Notes: generated from the sequence alone by a model not told the origin. Counted from the first letter of the stretch, positions 1-8,881 are shown. The stretch: 14,835 nucleotides of DNA from Oehlia diaphana (GCA_003833135.1 QZLH01000506.1:43903-58737); one strand, 5' to 3'. Translations and numbers: made by a program.

Positions 1-386
1 AAAAATCAATATTAGATGAAAGAATATCTATTATATTTTTGTTATCCCATCCCATAACAATAGAACCAGAATATCGAGTTTTTTTTTGAAAAATATTTTG
101 ATAAACTTCAGAAACTGCCTTAGTTGCACTTGTTTCTATGACCTAAAACTCACCACTTTGACAAAAATACTCAGGCATTTGATTAGAGCTGAAAATCTGT
201 ACTGTCATATAAAAGTTACGTCCATTCAAACCAGCATTAGTTTTTTGGCCTGCTCTAATTGGAAATCTGAGTTGGGTATTTGAGTCAGGAATACTTAGAA
301 TTTCCCACCAGTAGCGTGAATAAGGTCCATACTCCATAGTGAAGATTTTCTACAAGCGAGCCAGTTTCTACTAGGGTAACATATGT
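1..386 (-). pseudogene. Decayed gene fragment, 3' part runs off the window
   Basis: I do not recognise the function. On the minus strand a coding-like frame runs from about 386 towards 1 and continues beyond the window edge. It reads ...ETGSLVENLHYG, then PYSRYWWEIL, then a stretch ending QMPEYFCQSGEF, then VIETSATKAVSEVYQNIF and YSGSIVMGWDNKN. Two lesions are visible. A 7-bp tandem duplication (325-331 and 332-338, differing at one base) shifts the frame between HYG and PYSRYWW; one copy alone would keep the frame open. An in-frame TAG at 143-145 sits between GEF and VIETSA. Upstream the frame closes at a TAA (387-389), so the 5' part is missing or spliced from further out. The ATG at 335-337 lies inside the duplication and is probably not a real start. 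Aromatic-rich motifs and composition suit a real protein family of this fungus, but the copy cannot be translated as it stands. Confidence 0.6.
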
Positions 387-677
387 TTAAGACATGGTCA
401 GCTTCAGATTTTAGCATTTTTTACGAGTTGGTATATATAAAATATTTTTTTTCAATATTATTCTTGGCATTTAAGCCTTATCACATGTTCATTAGTGCTA
501 CAATATTATTATTTGACGTTTTTATAATATATGTCGATATGCTAACCTTATTAATTTAACTATTGTTTTCCCTGGATATATATAGTAATATTCTGTAGAT
601 CATATGCAAATCGGATCTTAAGAAATTCATCTATTACATTTAACTTTTAAAATTTTATATATTATTATTTAATATAC

Positions 678-843
678 ATGTTGCCCAAATTATTTTGAGT
701 TGCCATAATTGTAAGTAAAATCTCAAATTCAATTACAGCATCCTAAATTATTTTGGCACTTTATATAGTAAATACATATAAACTGAATGAATTATGGCAT
801 TCCAAATAATAATTATGCCATCCCAAAATAATTTGGGCAGCAT
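678..843. mobile_element. Palindromic MITE-like element with nested repeats
   Basis: The left end reads ATGTTGCCCAAATTATTTTG and the right end, on the opposite strand, ATGCTGCCCAAATTATTTTG. The match continues imperfectly (TTGCCATAATT against ATGGCATAATT), giving inverted repeats of roughly 33 bp with about four mismatches. The inside holds further diverged copies of the same module: CATCCTAAATTATTTTGGCA near 739-758, and ATGGCATTCCAAATAAT directly beside the right arm. The element has no coding capacity. The ends are embedded in TATA-rich DNA, so I cannot fix a target-site duplication; TA is possible. The structure suits a MITE, but a satellite-like foldback is an alternative. Confidence 0.6.
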
Positions 844-958
844 ATATATTATTTAATCTTATAAATATATTTATAAAATATAAATTAAGTTCATAAGAGA
901 AATTTTTATTTAACCTTTTATTACAATTATTATATTTGAATAATAAATTAAAATATGA

Positions 959-999
959 TCTACTATACTATTTAAATATATCTACTATACTATTTAAAT
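959..999. repeat. Short tandem repeat, two 19-bp exact copies, period 22
   Basis: TCTACTATACTATTTAAAT occurs at 959-977 and again at 981-999. This is a local duplication in AT-rich spacer downstream of the first kelch gene. No function is apparent. Confidence 0.85.
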
Positions 1000-1090
1000 G
1001 TAATATATTACATAATAAAATTTATTTTTATAAATTTATGATATGATAAATTGTAAAGAAAAAAAAAAGAAAAAGAAAAATAAATTATTT

Positions 1091-2503
1091 TTATTTTAAT
1101 GTTTCAGATTTTTTATGTGATAGTTCATAATCACTAGGAATTGACATTATTTCTTCATTATTAAGAACATTACCAGGGGTAGGAATTGGTTTTGCATTTT
1201 TATAAATTTTATATTTTCTTATAAAAAATAAAGTACTTATTGATAAAATACTAATAAGTACTATTATTCCAATTGTTAGCCCTACTATAACCCCTATATT
1301 ATTTGCTTTTGGTTTGGAATTTGATGGTGTAGAGTTAATTGTTAATGGAGTAGGATCAAAAGAAGTCTTCCAAATATATTCTGAATCATTACTAATATCA
1401 AGCAACAGTACATCACTTTCACCATTTGATCTATATTTAGATTGAAGAACACCATTGGAACCTAAAATAATCATTATAAATCTATAATTAAAAGAAAAAA
1501 AATAAACAAATTTACTAATAAAAGTATGCTTACCAAATGTAACAACCATATATTTTCCAATCACATTAGCACAATGTTCGCCGCGTTTAAATACAGGACC
1601 TTTTCCTCTAGCTTGTGGTACATACCATTCATAGTTTGTAGTATCTAATACATATAAATTATTATTATCACCATTATTACCTCCAAAAAGAATTATTTTG
1701 TCCCCACTTAATCCAAGTACTGTTGTTATACCAACATCTGCAGGTGGGATGTTTCCAGTAGTAACTTTTGAATCCCATTTATCATTAATTGGATCATATA
1801 AATATATCACTTTAAAACCATCCGAAACAGGAATATAATTTCTATTCCCTCCGCCAATGTAAACTAAATTTCCATTTGGTAATAAAGTAACACCATAACC
1901 AAGTCTAGACAAAGGAGCATCTTTTATTACGCAGTTTAAATTTATTGTATCGCAAACAAATAATCCATAAGTACGTTTTACTCCTTGAACGGTAAAATCA
2001 AACCCAGTAAGCAAATATACTTTTCCTTTATTATCAGTAATAGCTCTCATTTGGTTTCTACCAATAGGTTTAACTCCAGATAAATTTTGTGTATTCCATA
2101 CATTATTTAATGAATTGTAAGAGAGAACTGGCGAGACCGATTTTGCAACTTCATTATTAAAAAAAAATATTGAATCATTATTTGCACCTCCATTACTTGC
2201 TGCCACACCTCCGGTAGCTATTGATGACAATGATCCTAAAGGTAAATTTTTTACATTATCTGGTATCGCTCTCCATGGCAAGTTTGAAGTATCAAATGAA
2301 ATTGATACATCAAGATAAAAAAATCTATCATCTGGAGTTTTTTGAGCATTTACATTTTCGTTATCCATAAAACCACCATAAATGTAAAGTTTTTCTTCCA
2401 CGAGAACTGAACTAAATAATTTACGTAAACTAGGATTTAACTGGGCATTTATAATTTGAAATAAATATAATAATGTTATAAAGAATAACGTGAACTTTCT
2501 CAT
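1091..2503 (-). CDS. Kelch-repeat single-pass membrane protein (two exons)
   Basis: Predicted 446-residue protein from exons 1534-2503 and 1462-1533 removed as intron, then 1091-1461. I chose the ATG at 2501-2503 because it opens a clear signal peptide (MRKFTLFF...INA, about residues 1-20) matching the paralogue; an ATG further upstream at 2549-2551 would add a charged leader and hide it. The ectodomain shows kelch-type strands with GG pairs: KLYIYGGF, VYLLTGFDF, LVYIGGGNRNY, KIILFGGNNGD and YMVVTFG, suggesting a six-bladed beta-propeller. A membrane helix lies at about 381-404 and is followed by a basic stop-transfer stretch. The cytoplasmic tail of about 40 residues carries PTPGNV and IPSDYELSH, both conserved in the neighbour. 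Kelch propellers usually bind partners; no galactose-oxidase catalytic set is evident to me. It lies 588 bp downstream of its paralogue on the same strand, so a local duplication is likely. Product class is confident; ligand is unknown. Confidence 0.88.
   Translation of the reverse strand: MRKFTLFFITLLYLFQIINAQLNPSLRKLFSSVLVEEKLYIYGGFMDNENVNAQKTPDDRFFYLDVSISFDTSNLPWRAIPDNVKNLPLGSLSSIATGGVAASNGGANNDSIFFFNNEVAKSVSPVLSYNSLNNVWNTQNLSGVKPIGRNQMRAITDNKGKVYLLTGFDFTVQGVKRTYGLFVCDTINLNCVIKDAPLSRLGYGVTLLPNGNLVYIGGGNRNYIPVSDGFKVIYLYDPINDKWDSKVTTGNIPPADVGITTVLGLSGDKIILFGGNNGDNNNLYVLDTTNYEWYVPQARGKGPVFKRGEHCANVIGKYMVVTFGKHTFISKFVYFFSFNYRFIMIILGSNGVLQSKYRSNGESDVLLLDISNDSEYIWKTSFDPTPLTINSTPSNSKPKANNIGVIVGLTIGIIVLISILSISTLFFIRKYKIYKNAKPIPTPGNVLNNEEIMSIPSDYELSHKKSETLK
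1462..1533 (-). other. Intron of first kelch gene (72 nt, stop-free, multiple of three)
   Basis: On the minus strand the donor is TTTG|GTAAGC and the acceptor ATTTTAG|GTTCC. Splicing joins VTFG to SNGVL, exactly matching the neighbouring paralogue. The nearer acceptor-like AG (TTATAG, 20 bases upstream) would give an early stop, so it is not used. The intron is 24 codons long and open, so the unspliced RNA would still encode a full protein with 24 extra residues in the last propeller blade. Confidence 0.85.
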
Positions 2504-3091
2504 ATTTTTTTTTTTCCCGTAAAAATAACGAAGCAGACGATAGACAATCAAACTTTTTTTTGAATTTTATGCGATTTACAAAGTTTGTGGCTGTTGTTCA
2601 TGTGCGAGTTTACTAAAATTAGATGACAATTTCATTTAACTTATATGGCTAAACTGTTCATATCTGAATCATTTGTAACGCATACTAAGAATATACTAAA
2701 AATAACAAGTATAATTTTAAGGTAAATTCTAAACATTGATTCGCCAATAATTTTTATAGTATAGTTTCGAAAAAATCGTAAGGAATTTCACTGTTTCAGA
2801 ATTTCTAAAATATGATTCTTTGTATTAATTGCAGGACTAAAACTTTTAAGAACAACAAAAAAAAAGAATAGGTTGTACAATAAAATCTTTATTAGTTAGC
2901 CCGTTGTTACAGGATAAATAAAATTTGATTGGTCGATTCCGGACTCAATCTTGCATATCACTAGAGTCTAAATAAAAGAAACTATACAAATCGCGAATAA
3001 TATATTTATTGCAGATTTAAAACTAGCGCGGATCTACAAGTTATTACAAATTCAAATAAATAAAAAATAACAATTATATATATTTTTTACC
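2504..3091. other. Spacer between the two kelch genes
   Basis: It serves as the 5' flank of the downstream kelch gene and the 3' flank of the upstream one. An A-tract (GGGAAAAAAAAAAAA on the minus strand) sits directly before the start codon at 2503. I see no further gene, no RNA gene and no clear promoter motif. Confidence 0.5.
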
Positions 3092-4543
3092 TCAAATTCT
3101 ATATTTTCCATGAGACAATTCATAATCACTAGGAATAGTTATTATGTCTCCATCTTTAACAACATTACCAGGAGTTGGGATAGCTTTGTTTGAATTTTTA
3201 TATCTTATATAAAAGATTGTAATTCCAGATAATATGCAAATAAATAATATTAATCCGATTGTTAAACCAACTATAATACTTATATTGTTTGTTGCTGGTT
3301 TTAATGATAAGGAATTTGATGGCGTGGAGTTATTTTTTAATGGAGTAGGGTCAAAAGAAGTTGTCCAAACATATTCTGAATCATCACTAATATCAAGTAA
3401 AAGTACATCACTTTCACCACCTTCTTTATATTTAGCATCAAGAACACCATTGGAACCTAAAATGATAATTATAAATAAATAAATATAATAATTAAATAAT
3501 TATAACTAATAAAAAATACGCTTACCGAATGTTATAACCATATATTTTCCAATTACATTAGCACAATGTTCACCACGTTTATATTGAGGGCCTTTTCCTC
3601 TAACTTTTGGTACAAACCACTCATAATTTGTAAGATTTAATACATATAAATTATTGTCATCATTATTACTATTACCTCCAAAAAGAATTATTCTATCTCC
3701 ATTTAATCCAAGTACTGTTGTAAATCCAACATCATCAGGAAGTTTTTTTCCTGTAGTGACTTTTGGAATCCATTCAACATTAGCTGGATCATATAAATAT
3801 ATTAATCTAAAACCATCTCGAATAGGAACATAGTTTCTATCTCCTCCACCCATGTAAATTATCATTCCATTTGGTAACAAAGTAGCACCATAACCAAGCC
3901 TAGAAAAAGGAGAGGCATCTTTGATTACGCAATTCAGATTTATTGTATCACAAACGAATAGACCACTAGAGCGAGTTACTCCTTGAATAGTAAAGTCAAA
4001 CCCAGTAAGCAAGTATATTTTTCCATTATAATCAGTAACAATTCTCATTTGATTTCTACCAATAGGATTGCTTCCTGAAAAAATTTGTGTATTCCATACA
4101 TTATTCGGTGAATTGTAAGAGTGAACTGGAGGGTCTGATTTTGTTGCATTATCTCTTTCATTATTAAAAAAGAATATCATATCATTATTTACACCTCCAA
4201 TACTTGCTGCCACACCTCCGGTAGCTATTGATGATAATGATCCTAATGGTAAATTATCTACATTATTTGATACTGATCTCCACGGTAAGTTTGAGGTATC
4301 AAATGAAATTGAAACATCAAGATAAAAAAATCTGTCATCTGGATTTTTATTATAATTAGCCTCATTTTCAGGAGTTAAAATAGGATTATTAAAACCACCA
4401 AAAATATATAGTTTTTTATCAACAAGGACCGCGCTATGTAATTTACGATAAGAAGGGCTTAACTGAGCGTTTACTTTTATTATAATCTGAAGTAGACATA
4501 ATATTGATATAGAAAATAATTTGGAATTTTTCAAATGTTTCAT
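3092..4543 (-). CDS. Kelch-repeat single-pass membrane protein, paralogue (two exons)
   Basis: Predicted 460-residue protein from exons 3526-4543 and 3092-3456. The reading frame closes inside the intron (TAG just after the donor), so the first exon alone would end after KRIFY; splicing at 3525/3457 restores the frame and adds the C-terminal part. Signal peptide is about residues 1-26 (ending KVNA before QLSPS). Kelch strands include KLYIFGGFN, KIYLLTGFDF, IIYMGGGDRNY, RIILFGGNS and YMVITFG, with tryptophans spaced as in propeller blades. A membrane helix lies at about 398-423 (IVGLTIGLILF...), followed by RYKNSNK and a short tail with PTPGNV and IPSDYELSH. It is closely similar to the next gene over the whole length (for example DDRFFYLDVSISFDTSNLPW is identical). 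The ectodomain is expected outside the cytoplasm. Function could be surface recognition or scaffold; the sequence does not say which. Confidence 0.88.
3457..3525 (-). other. Intron of second kelch gene (69 nt, contains a stop)
   Basis: Donor TTCG|GTAAGC and acceptor ATTTTAG|GTTCC on the minus strand, at the same codon and phase as in the paralogue. Length is a multiple of three, but an in-frame TAG at 3506-3508 means that retention would truncate the protein before the membrane helix. Confidence 0.85.
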
Positions 4544-4931
4544 TTCTTTTGTTTTTTACTTTTAATAAAGAAAAATATTGTAAATGATGAAGACAGAATA
4601 TTTTAATAAGGCTTTTTTAATAAAATAAATTGGGGATGGCGATCTGCGAAACTGCGGCCCTAAATAGTGGATTATACCCAATAGGAGTACATTTATTGTA
4701 TATATTTTTAACTCGGACATTAAAATTGTTTAGAAGGCCAGATGGTTCTATTCTTACTTACGTATTGTTCTCTTTTTTTGTCATTCTAATGTAGTCATGT
4801 TCGAAACCTATAAAGGAATTCCTAGAATGTTCGAAGTCCCAAATCTTGTTACACATGTTTCAATTAGAAATATCAATCAAATTCTATAATAGTTCATTGA
4901 ATAAATTGAATAATGAATCATTTCGTAAATA
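4544..4931. other. 5' flank of the upstream kelch gene, no gene seen
   Basis: AT-rich with one short GC-rich patch near 4631-4661. No coding frame is worth reporting. It probably holds the promoter of the minus-strand kelch gene at 4543, but no motif is distinctive enough to name. Confidence 0.45.
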
Positions 4932-5116
4932 CAGTCAATCCCCTATATAGTCACACCTTTCGGGACCAAAAAAAATTGGTGTGATTATAAAAATACTATA
5001 TGGTGTGACTAAAGAGGGTTTTTTTTTAATAAGCTTATTAGTAACTTGGGCCAATGTAAATGTGCTATAAGGGGGGATGTGACTATATCTGGGGTGACTA
5101 TAGAGGGGGCCGACTG
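4932..5116. mobile_element. Tc1/mariner- or pogo-style MITE, 185 bp, TA target site
   Basis: Left terminus CAGTCAATCCCCTATATAGT... and right terminus, read on the other strand, CAGTCGGCCCCCTCTATAGT... match at 21 of 26 positions. The element is flanked by TA on both sides (4930-4931 and 5117-5118), the usual target duplication of the IS630/Tc1/mariner superfamily. Ends starting CAG and followed by C-runs and CTATA remind me of pogo/Tigger-type termini. Subterminal copies of GGTGTGACTA and GTGACTATA lie inside. No transposase frame is present, so it is a non-autonomous relic. It lies about 390 bp upstream of the kelch gene start. Confidence 0.8.
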
Positions 5117-5118
5117 TA

Positions 5119-6570
5119 TTATAATCTTTTCAGTATTTATTTATAATAATAATTACTAATAAATACTAATAACTTCAATGATTTACTTCTTTAAAGGGTG
5201 AATTGAATAATTGATTTTATTGCATACTTGCATTATTTTAGATTGTGAAATTATTTATACATTCAATAATTTGTTAACACACTTCACCCCTTATTTAATT
5301 AGTTAGAAATATTATCCATATATTGTATTGTACACGTTAAAAATATTCTGAAAATCTTTTTTAATCGCGTGCTTACTCTTGGAAGTCAAGATGCCATCCT
5401 GTTATGAGGCACGTGATTTCACGTGTACGGATCCCAGAATTCGATCTTAATTTTATTCGGATGTGCGGTTGCACTCAACAATCTGAAATGACAAACATTA
5501 TATCAACCCCAATGGATTTTAATTATGTTGAACATCATCTTCAATTTGTTCTGATATATATGTACCAGCTCAATTCTTTTTTACTAATATTTTTCCAGGT
5601 ATAAATGTACAGTACATATCTTTTATTGCTATAAAAGATAACTATAAAATTATATTAGAAATCTTGAGTAAACTGATAACAGTCACTTATTTTTATTTAA
5701 ATTATTTGATATTATTATTTTCTTTAATTCACCCATTTGATATCAAATAATATCATATATATACATGAGAATAATGATTTTTAAATGATTTATATAGGAA
5801 TACAATAGTAAAAAAATTTCAGAAATTGGAAATAGAATAATATAAAAAAAATTTTGAATGCTATAAAATCTGAAAACAATATTAAAAAAGATGTAATGAT
5901 ACATTTTAAATTTTATTATAAGTAGTATTAGATTATATAGTGTTAATAATTTATTTTATATTTTATTGATTTCATTAATATAATATTTATACAATTATAT
6001 GCAGCCTATCAGAATCATACCAATTGTAGATTGATGTTTTTGCCAGTAAAAATGGTGGGATTAAAAGATTGTAAATATAAAAAACACTAAAAATTATACT
6101 TTTTATATATAAAACTGTTACTTTCCTTTAATCAGGCAGAATTTGTATTACTATCTGATATTTTTATCAGAGTAAACCATATTTTTCTATTATTAATTTA
6201 CTTGATAATTCATTTATATAAAATATAAGAGAAACCAAAATACAGTACTATTAGTAAACAATAGTAAATAATAAAAATAACAATACATTAAACTTTATAT
6301 ATCTATATAATAATAAAATAATAAACTGGAATAAAAATATTAATCATTCTGTAAAAATGGACTAGACTATGTCCTCAGTTTTAATTGTCCGTACTGGTCC
6401 ATAGTATATAGACTATAGTGGTACGCGCCTATATCGCAGGTTGCATCACATCTGGTAAGGAGATCAGCTCCGATCAAAAATGCATATGACACCTGACCAT
6501 TGGTCAGCAAGAAAAAATATTTTGGCAGGGGTACCCCAGCGCTGAAGAGATTTTGCTATGATCATGTCTT
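5119..6570. other. Long AT-rich spacer without a convincing gene
   Basis: I see no supported coding region. A 66-codon frame at 5404-5604 (plus) has no recognisable features. A small inverted repeat lies at 5701-5751, a perfect hairpin CTGATA-TTTT-TATCAG near 6153-6168, and a tRNA-like patch with degenerate features at about 5366-5446 (see findings). Partly matching inverted termini AAAGGGTGAATTG (5194-5206) and its reverse-like TTCACCCCTT (5282-5291) may be another eroded MITE. Confidence 0.5.
5701..5751. repeat. 12-bp perfect inverted repeat, 27-bp spacer
   Basis: ATTATTTGATAT at 5701-5712 is the exact reverse complement of ATATCAAATAAT at 5740-5751; the right arm also includes the palindrome TTTGATATCAAA. 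It could be the core of an eroded foldback element or chance in AT-rich DNA. Confidence 0.5.
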
Positions 6571-6734
6571 TCATGATACAGATAATATATTTTTTATTAA
6601 TATGTTTTGTGATTGTATATCTTCCAATTTCGCAATTCTGGCCTTAAGCTTAACATTCTTGGCCTTAATTTTATTGTTCTTGGCCTCAAGCTTGCTAATG
6701 TATTGTTTTAATGAATTGATCTTATTGGGACCAT
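6571..6734 (-). pseudogene. Probable last exon of the decayed gene: coiled-coil tail
   Basis: After a possible acceptor (AAATAG| at 6735-6740) the minus strand reads DGPNKINSLKQYISKLEAKN and then repeats of the KxKAKNxKLKARIAKLE kind before a TGA at 6571-6573. Leucine, isoleucine and valine at heptad-like spacing with Lys/Glu/Asn between them indicate a coiled coil. Such ELEAKN/LKARIAELE tails are common in proteins of this fungal group. No ATG opens it, so it is an exon or fragment. The nearest upstream coding segment ends with STPK near 6930, which may be its partner exon. Confidence 0.5.
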
Positions 6735-6869
6735 CTATTTAAGATTGCATACTTATGTAATGTAGTATTAGTATGTTAATATTCAAAAATAAAAAGTCAT
6801 GTGATTTCCAAGACTGCGCGGTCTCGCAAATTTGCCAAGAAAAAAATATTATATAGTACATTTGCTTTA

Positions 6870-7460
6870 TTAATAATATAACTTAATAAAAATTACATAT
6901 ATGAAATTATTTTCTATTCTATAAATTTTTGGGGTCGAAACCATTACTTCTATCTCACCAGAACTATGCTCACTATCTCCAAAATAGAAATTATATAATA
7001 TCTTATGGATTGTACATGCGACAGCTATTCTTAACATCATCAAAGCATGGATAAGCTGATATATGACACTTGGTAAAGTCATATGTAGCAGAATCGGCAC
7101 TTCCTCTATTAGGCAGTACTTGTAAATACCTGATTCTCTACACATAGCATAAAGTTTCATAACATCGCTCACAATGTTTATAGAAAATATAGATAATATC
7201 CGCCTCTTAGATGAAATATTAAATACCCTCTTAAGCTTTGATATTTTTCTGGTAGTATCGATAGAATTTTTAGAAAATTGGATTAATTTTTTATGGTCTT
7301 GCTGGCATTTATCTTGACTGAAATCTGGTCTGCCAGTTTCAAGGTATACAATTTCAAGCTCCGCACCTTTCTTTAGTTGGACTATGATCATGTAATCAGG
7401 TTTCTGTGCATATTTACGAGATTCTTTTCATATAGTGCTAGCCGAACTCTCATCTTCACC
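6870..7460 (-). pseudogene. C-terminal conserved domain segment of the decayed gene
   Basis: From the acceptor AAATAAG| (7461) the frame reads GEDESSASTI, a TGA (7428-7430), then KESRKYAQKPDYM and 173 uninterrupted codons from an internal ATG at 7391. Key stretches are ELEIVYLETGRPDF, DHKKLIQFSKNSID, RRILSIF, MKLYAMCRESGIYKYCLIEE and LIHALMMLRIAVACTIHKIL. The order glutamate-rich strand, Asp/Lys helix, hydrophobic strands, GIYKY strand and closing helix recalls the uncharacterised, possibly PD-(D/E)XK-like, C-terminal domains seen in many Mucoromycota proteins. I have not verified catalytic residues. The intact-looking ORF from 7391 is therefore probably the tail of a broken gene. The last 25 codons or so (after STPK) are AT-rich and probably run into an intron or UTR. 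Confidence 0.55.
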
Positions 7461-7540
7461 CTTATTTAAGAAAAATCATTAAATAAGAAAAAATAGCTCT
7501 ACAGAGTCATTTTATAGCTGATATTAGAAGTAGTACTTAC

Positions 7541-7702
7541 CATATATCCCATACAGCAGGATTTCCGGGTAATTCACTCATTACTATATTTATTAATAGC
7601 GCAAGTACTTCACAGATATATGACCATTTGTTAACTGGTTTCCCCTTCTTTGTATAGGCTTCATACTTAGGTGACTTCCAGACTTTAAACTTATAAAAGA
7701 TT
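7541..7702 (-). pseudogene. Internal exon of the decayed gene
   Basis: Bounded by acceptor GTGCAG| (intron 7703-7780) and donor TATG|GTAAGT (intron 7461-7540). It reads IFYKFKVWKSPKYEAYTKKG, then PVNKWSYICEVLALLINIVM and SELPGNPAVWDI, with no stop. The 5' junction keeps phase with the preceding segment (RRVLKS then L/IFYKF). At the 3' junction the exon ends in phase 2 while the next frame begins in phase 0, so one base appears to be missing at the splice site. Tryptophan-rich; no domain recognised. Confidence 0.6.
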
Positions 7703-7780
7703 CTGCACATTTTCATTATTTATGCTGTAAGCTAACATATACTGTATATAAAAGCAGGAGCAAAACTTAAGCGAATTTAC

Positions 7781-8263
7781 AAAGATTTTAGTACCCGTCT
7801 TGCCATTTCTTGAAGCTTCACAAAACTATTTAGCCATTTTCCAAATTCAACATTACTCAAATCTTTATCCAAATTTATCTTTGACTTCTCATTATGAATT
7901 ATTTCTCTACAAGTATTCAATATCATATCATTATGATCTAGCTTGTATTTCTTGAAAGATTCCTTAAAAATATTGTAAAATGATCCAAGTATCTTTGTGA
8001 AAGGTTCCAATTTGATATCAAGGACTCCAGAACATATTGGATGATCAAATTCAAGGCTCTCAACATCTACTTTTTCTAATTCCGTTTTAATCCTTTTCCA
8101 CATAGTTTTTTTATAGCCGACACTTTTACTTTTAAGCTGATCAACATTACGTATTAAAAGCTCTAAATTTGCATTTGCATAATCAGGCTATATTTCAACA
8201 TCAATTACCAGAGCTTTCATCTTTGTGAGGGAGCATAAATCTTTAAATGCGATTGCTACTTAA
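7781..8263 (-). pseudogene. Helical segment of the decayed gene
   Basis: The frame reads FKDLCSLTKMKALVIDVEI, a TAG (8188-8190), then PDYANANLELLIRNVDQLK and on through WKRIKTELEKVDVESLEFDH, KILGSFYNIFKESFKKYKLD, LNTCREIIHNEKSKINLDKD and LQEMARRVLKS to the donor TT|GTAAAT at 7780. An ATG at 8103 opens 108 codons, but the frame clearly starts earlier, so that ATG is internal. Rich in Lys, Glu and Leu, predicted mostly alpha-helical. The 5' splice border near 8263 is uncertain. Confidence 0.55.
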
Positions 8264-8549
8264 ATATATAACTTAGGCTTAATGTTATTTTGATAAATTA
8301 AAATAAATATACCCTACGCGAGATCAGATTAGCTTTTCATTTTCATAAAAAAAATATCAAAATGCTAGCAGTAAGTCAGCCAAAATACATGTTCGCTAGG
8401 ACATATATATATAATTAGTTACTGCCATGCAGAAGTGATAGCATCACAACGAACACAGCACATTTACTAGTATATACATATGTGAGAAAACCTAAAAAAA
8501 ATACATCATATCCACCTATTCATTATGAAAATAGTTTATTGCCTCTTAC

Positions 8550-8771
8550 CCGCTTCGCCAATTTTTTTTCAGTACCAAAACTTTGAAGCTTCTTTATCTG
8601 CTCAATATCATCTGAGAAGACTTGTTCTAATACTCACTCCAGAACATTTTCAAAATTCTTCACCTCCTTTTTGAGAACACCCATCCATTCACCTTGCTCT
8701 ACTTGTACAAATAACGCTGTAGAGATTCTGATGATATCAAGAGGCTCTTTCATTAAAAGGAATTCTTCCAT
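8550..8771 (-). pseudogene. Segment of the decayed gene ending at a GTAAGA donor
   Basis: Reads MEEFLLMKEPLDIIRISTAL, FVQVEQGEWMGVLKKEVKNF, ENVLE, then TGA (8634-8636), and continues VLEQVFSDDIEQIKKLQSFG and TEKKLAKR to CGG|GTAAGA. Upstream, MNGDLKEQK (8880-8854) probably belongs to the same protein. Between them lies a GTATTG...ACTAAT...T-rich stretch that looks like an intron whose acceptor AG has been lost (TATCAAAAC where CAG would be expected). Confidence 0.5.
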
Positions 8772-8881
8772 GTTTTGATAGAATAAAAAAGTTAATATTA
8801 GTGTAATGCTTACTAGGCAAAGTACAGTAAAAAAATAATGTATGGTGAATTTCAATACCTTCTGCTCTTTTAAATCTCCAT

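Larger units (their letters stand above)
387..1090. other. AT-rich spacer without a gene
   Basis: No convincing coding frame on either strand. It holds a palindromic MITE-like element (678-843), a 22-bp-period direct repeat (959-999) and, just after the kelch stop codon at 1091, an A-rich stretch that is the likely 3' UTR and poly(A) region of the minus-strand gene (AATAAA-like hexamers on the minus strand near 1090). Confidence 0.6.

Noticed and set aside
86..283. 65-codon plus-strand frame
   Set aside because: Antisense shadow of the decayed minus-strand gene fragment.
2504..2551. Upstream ATG adding 16 residues to the first kelch protein
   Set aside because: It would place a basic leader before the signal peptide, and the paralogue starts directly at its signal peptide.
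3234..3482. 82-codon plus-strand frame
   Set aside because: It is antisense to the second exon and intron of the kelch gene; no protein-like features of its own.
5404..5604. 66-codon plus-strand ATG frame
   Set aside because: No domain, unremarkable composition and overlap with the tRNA-like patch; probably chance.
6500..6742. 80-codon plus-strand frame with hydrophobic end
   Set aside because: Begins with TTG rather than ATG and is antisense to the coiled-coil exon; its Leu/Ala run is the complement of Lys/Glu-rich codons.
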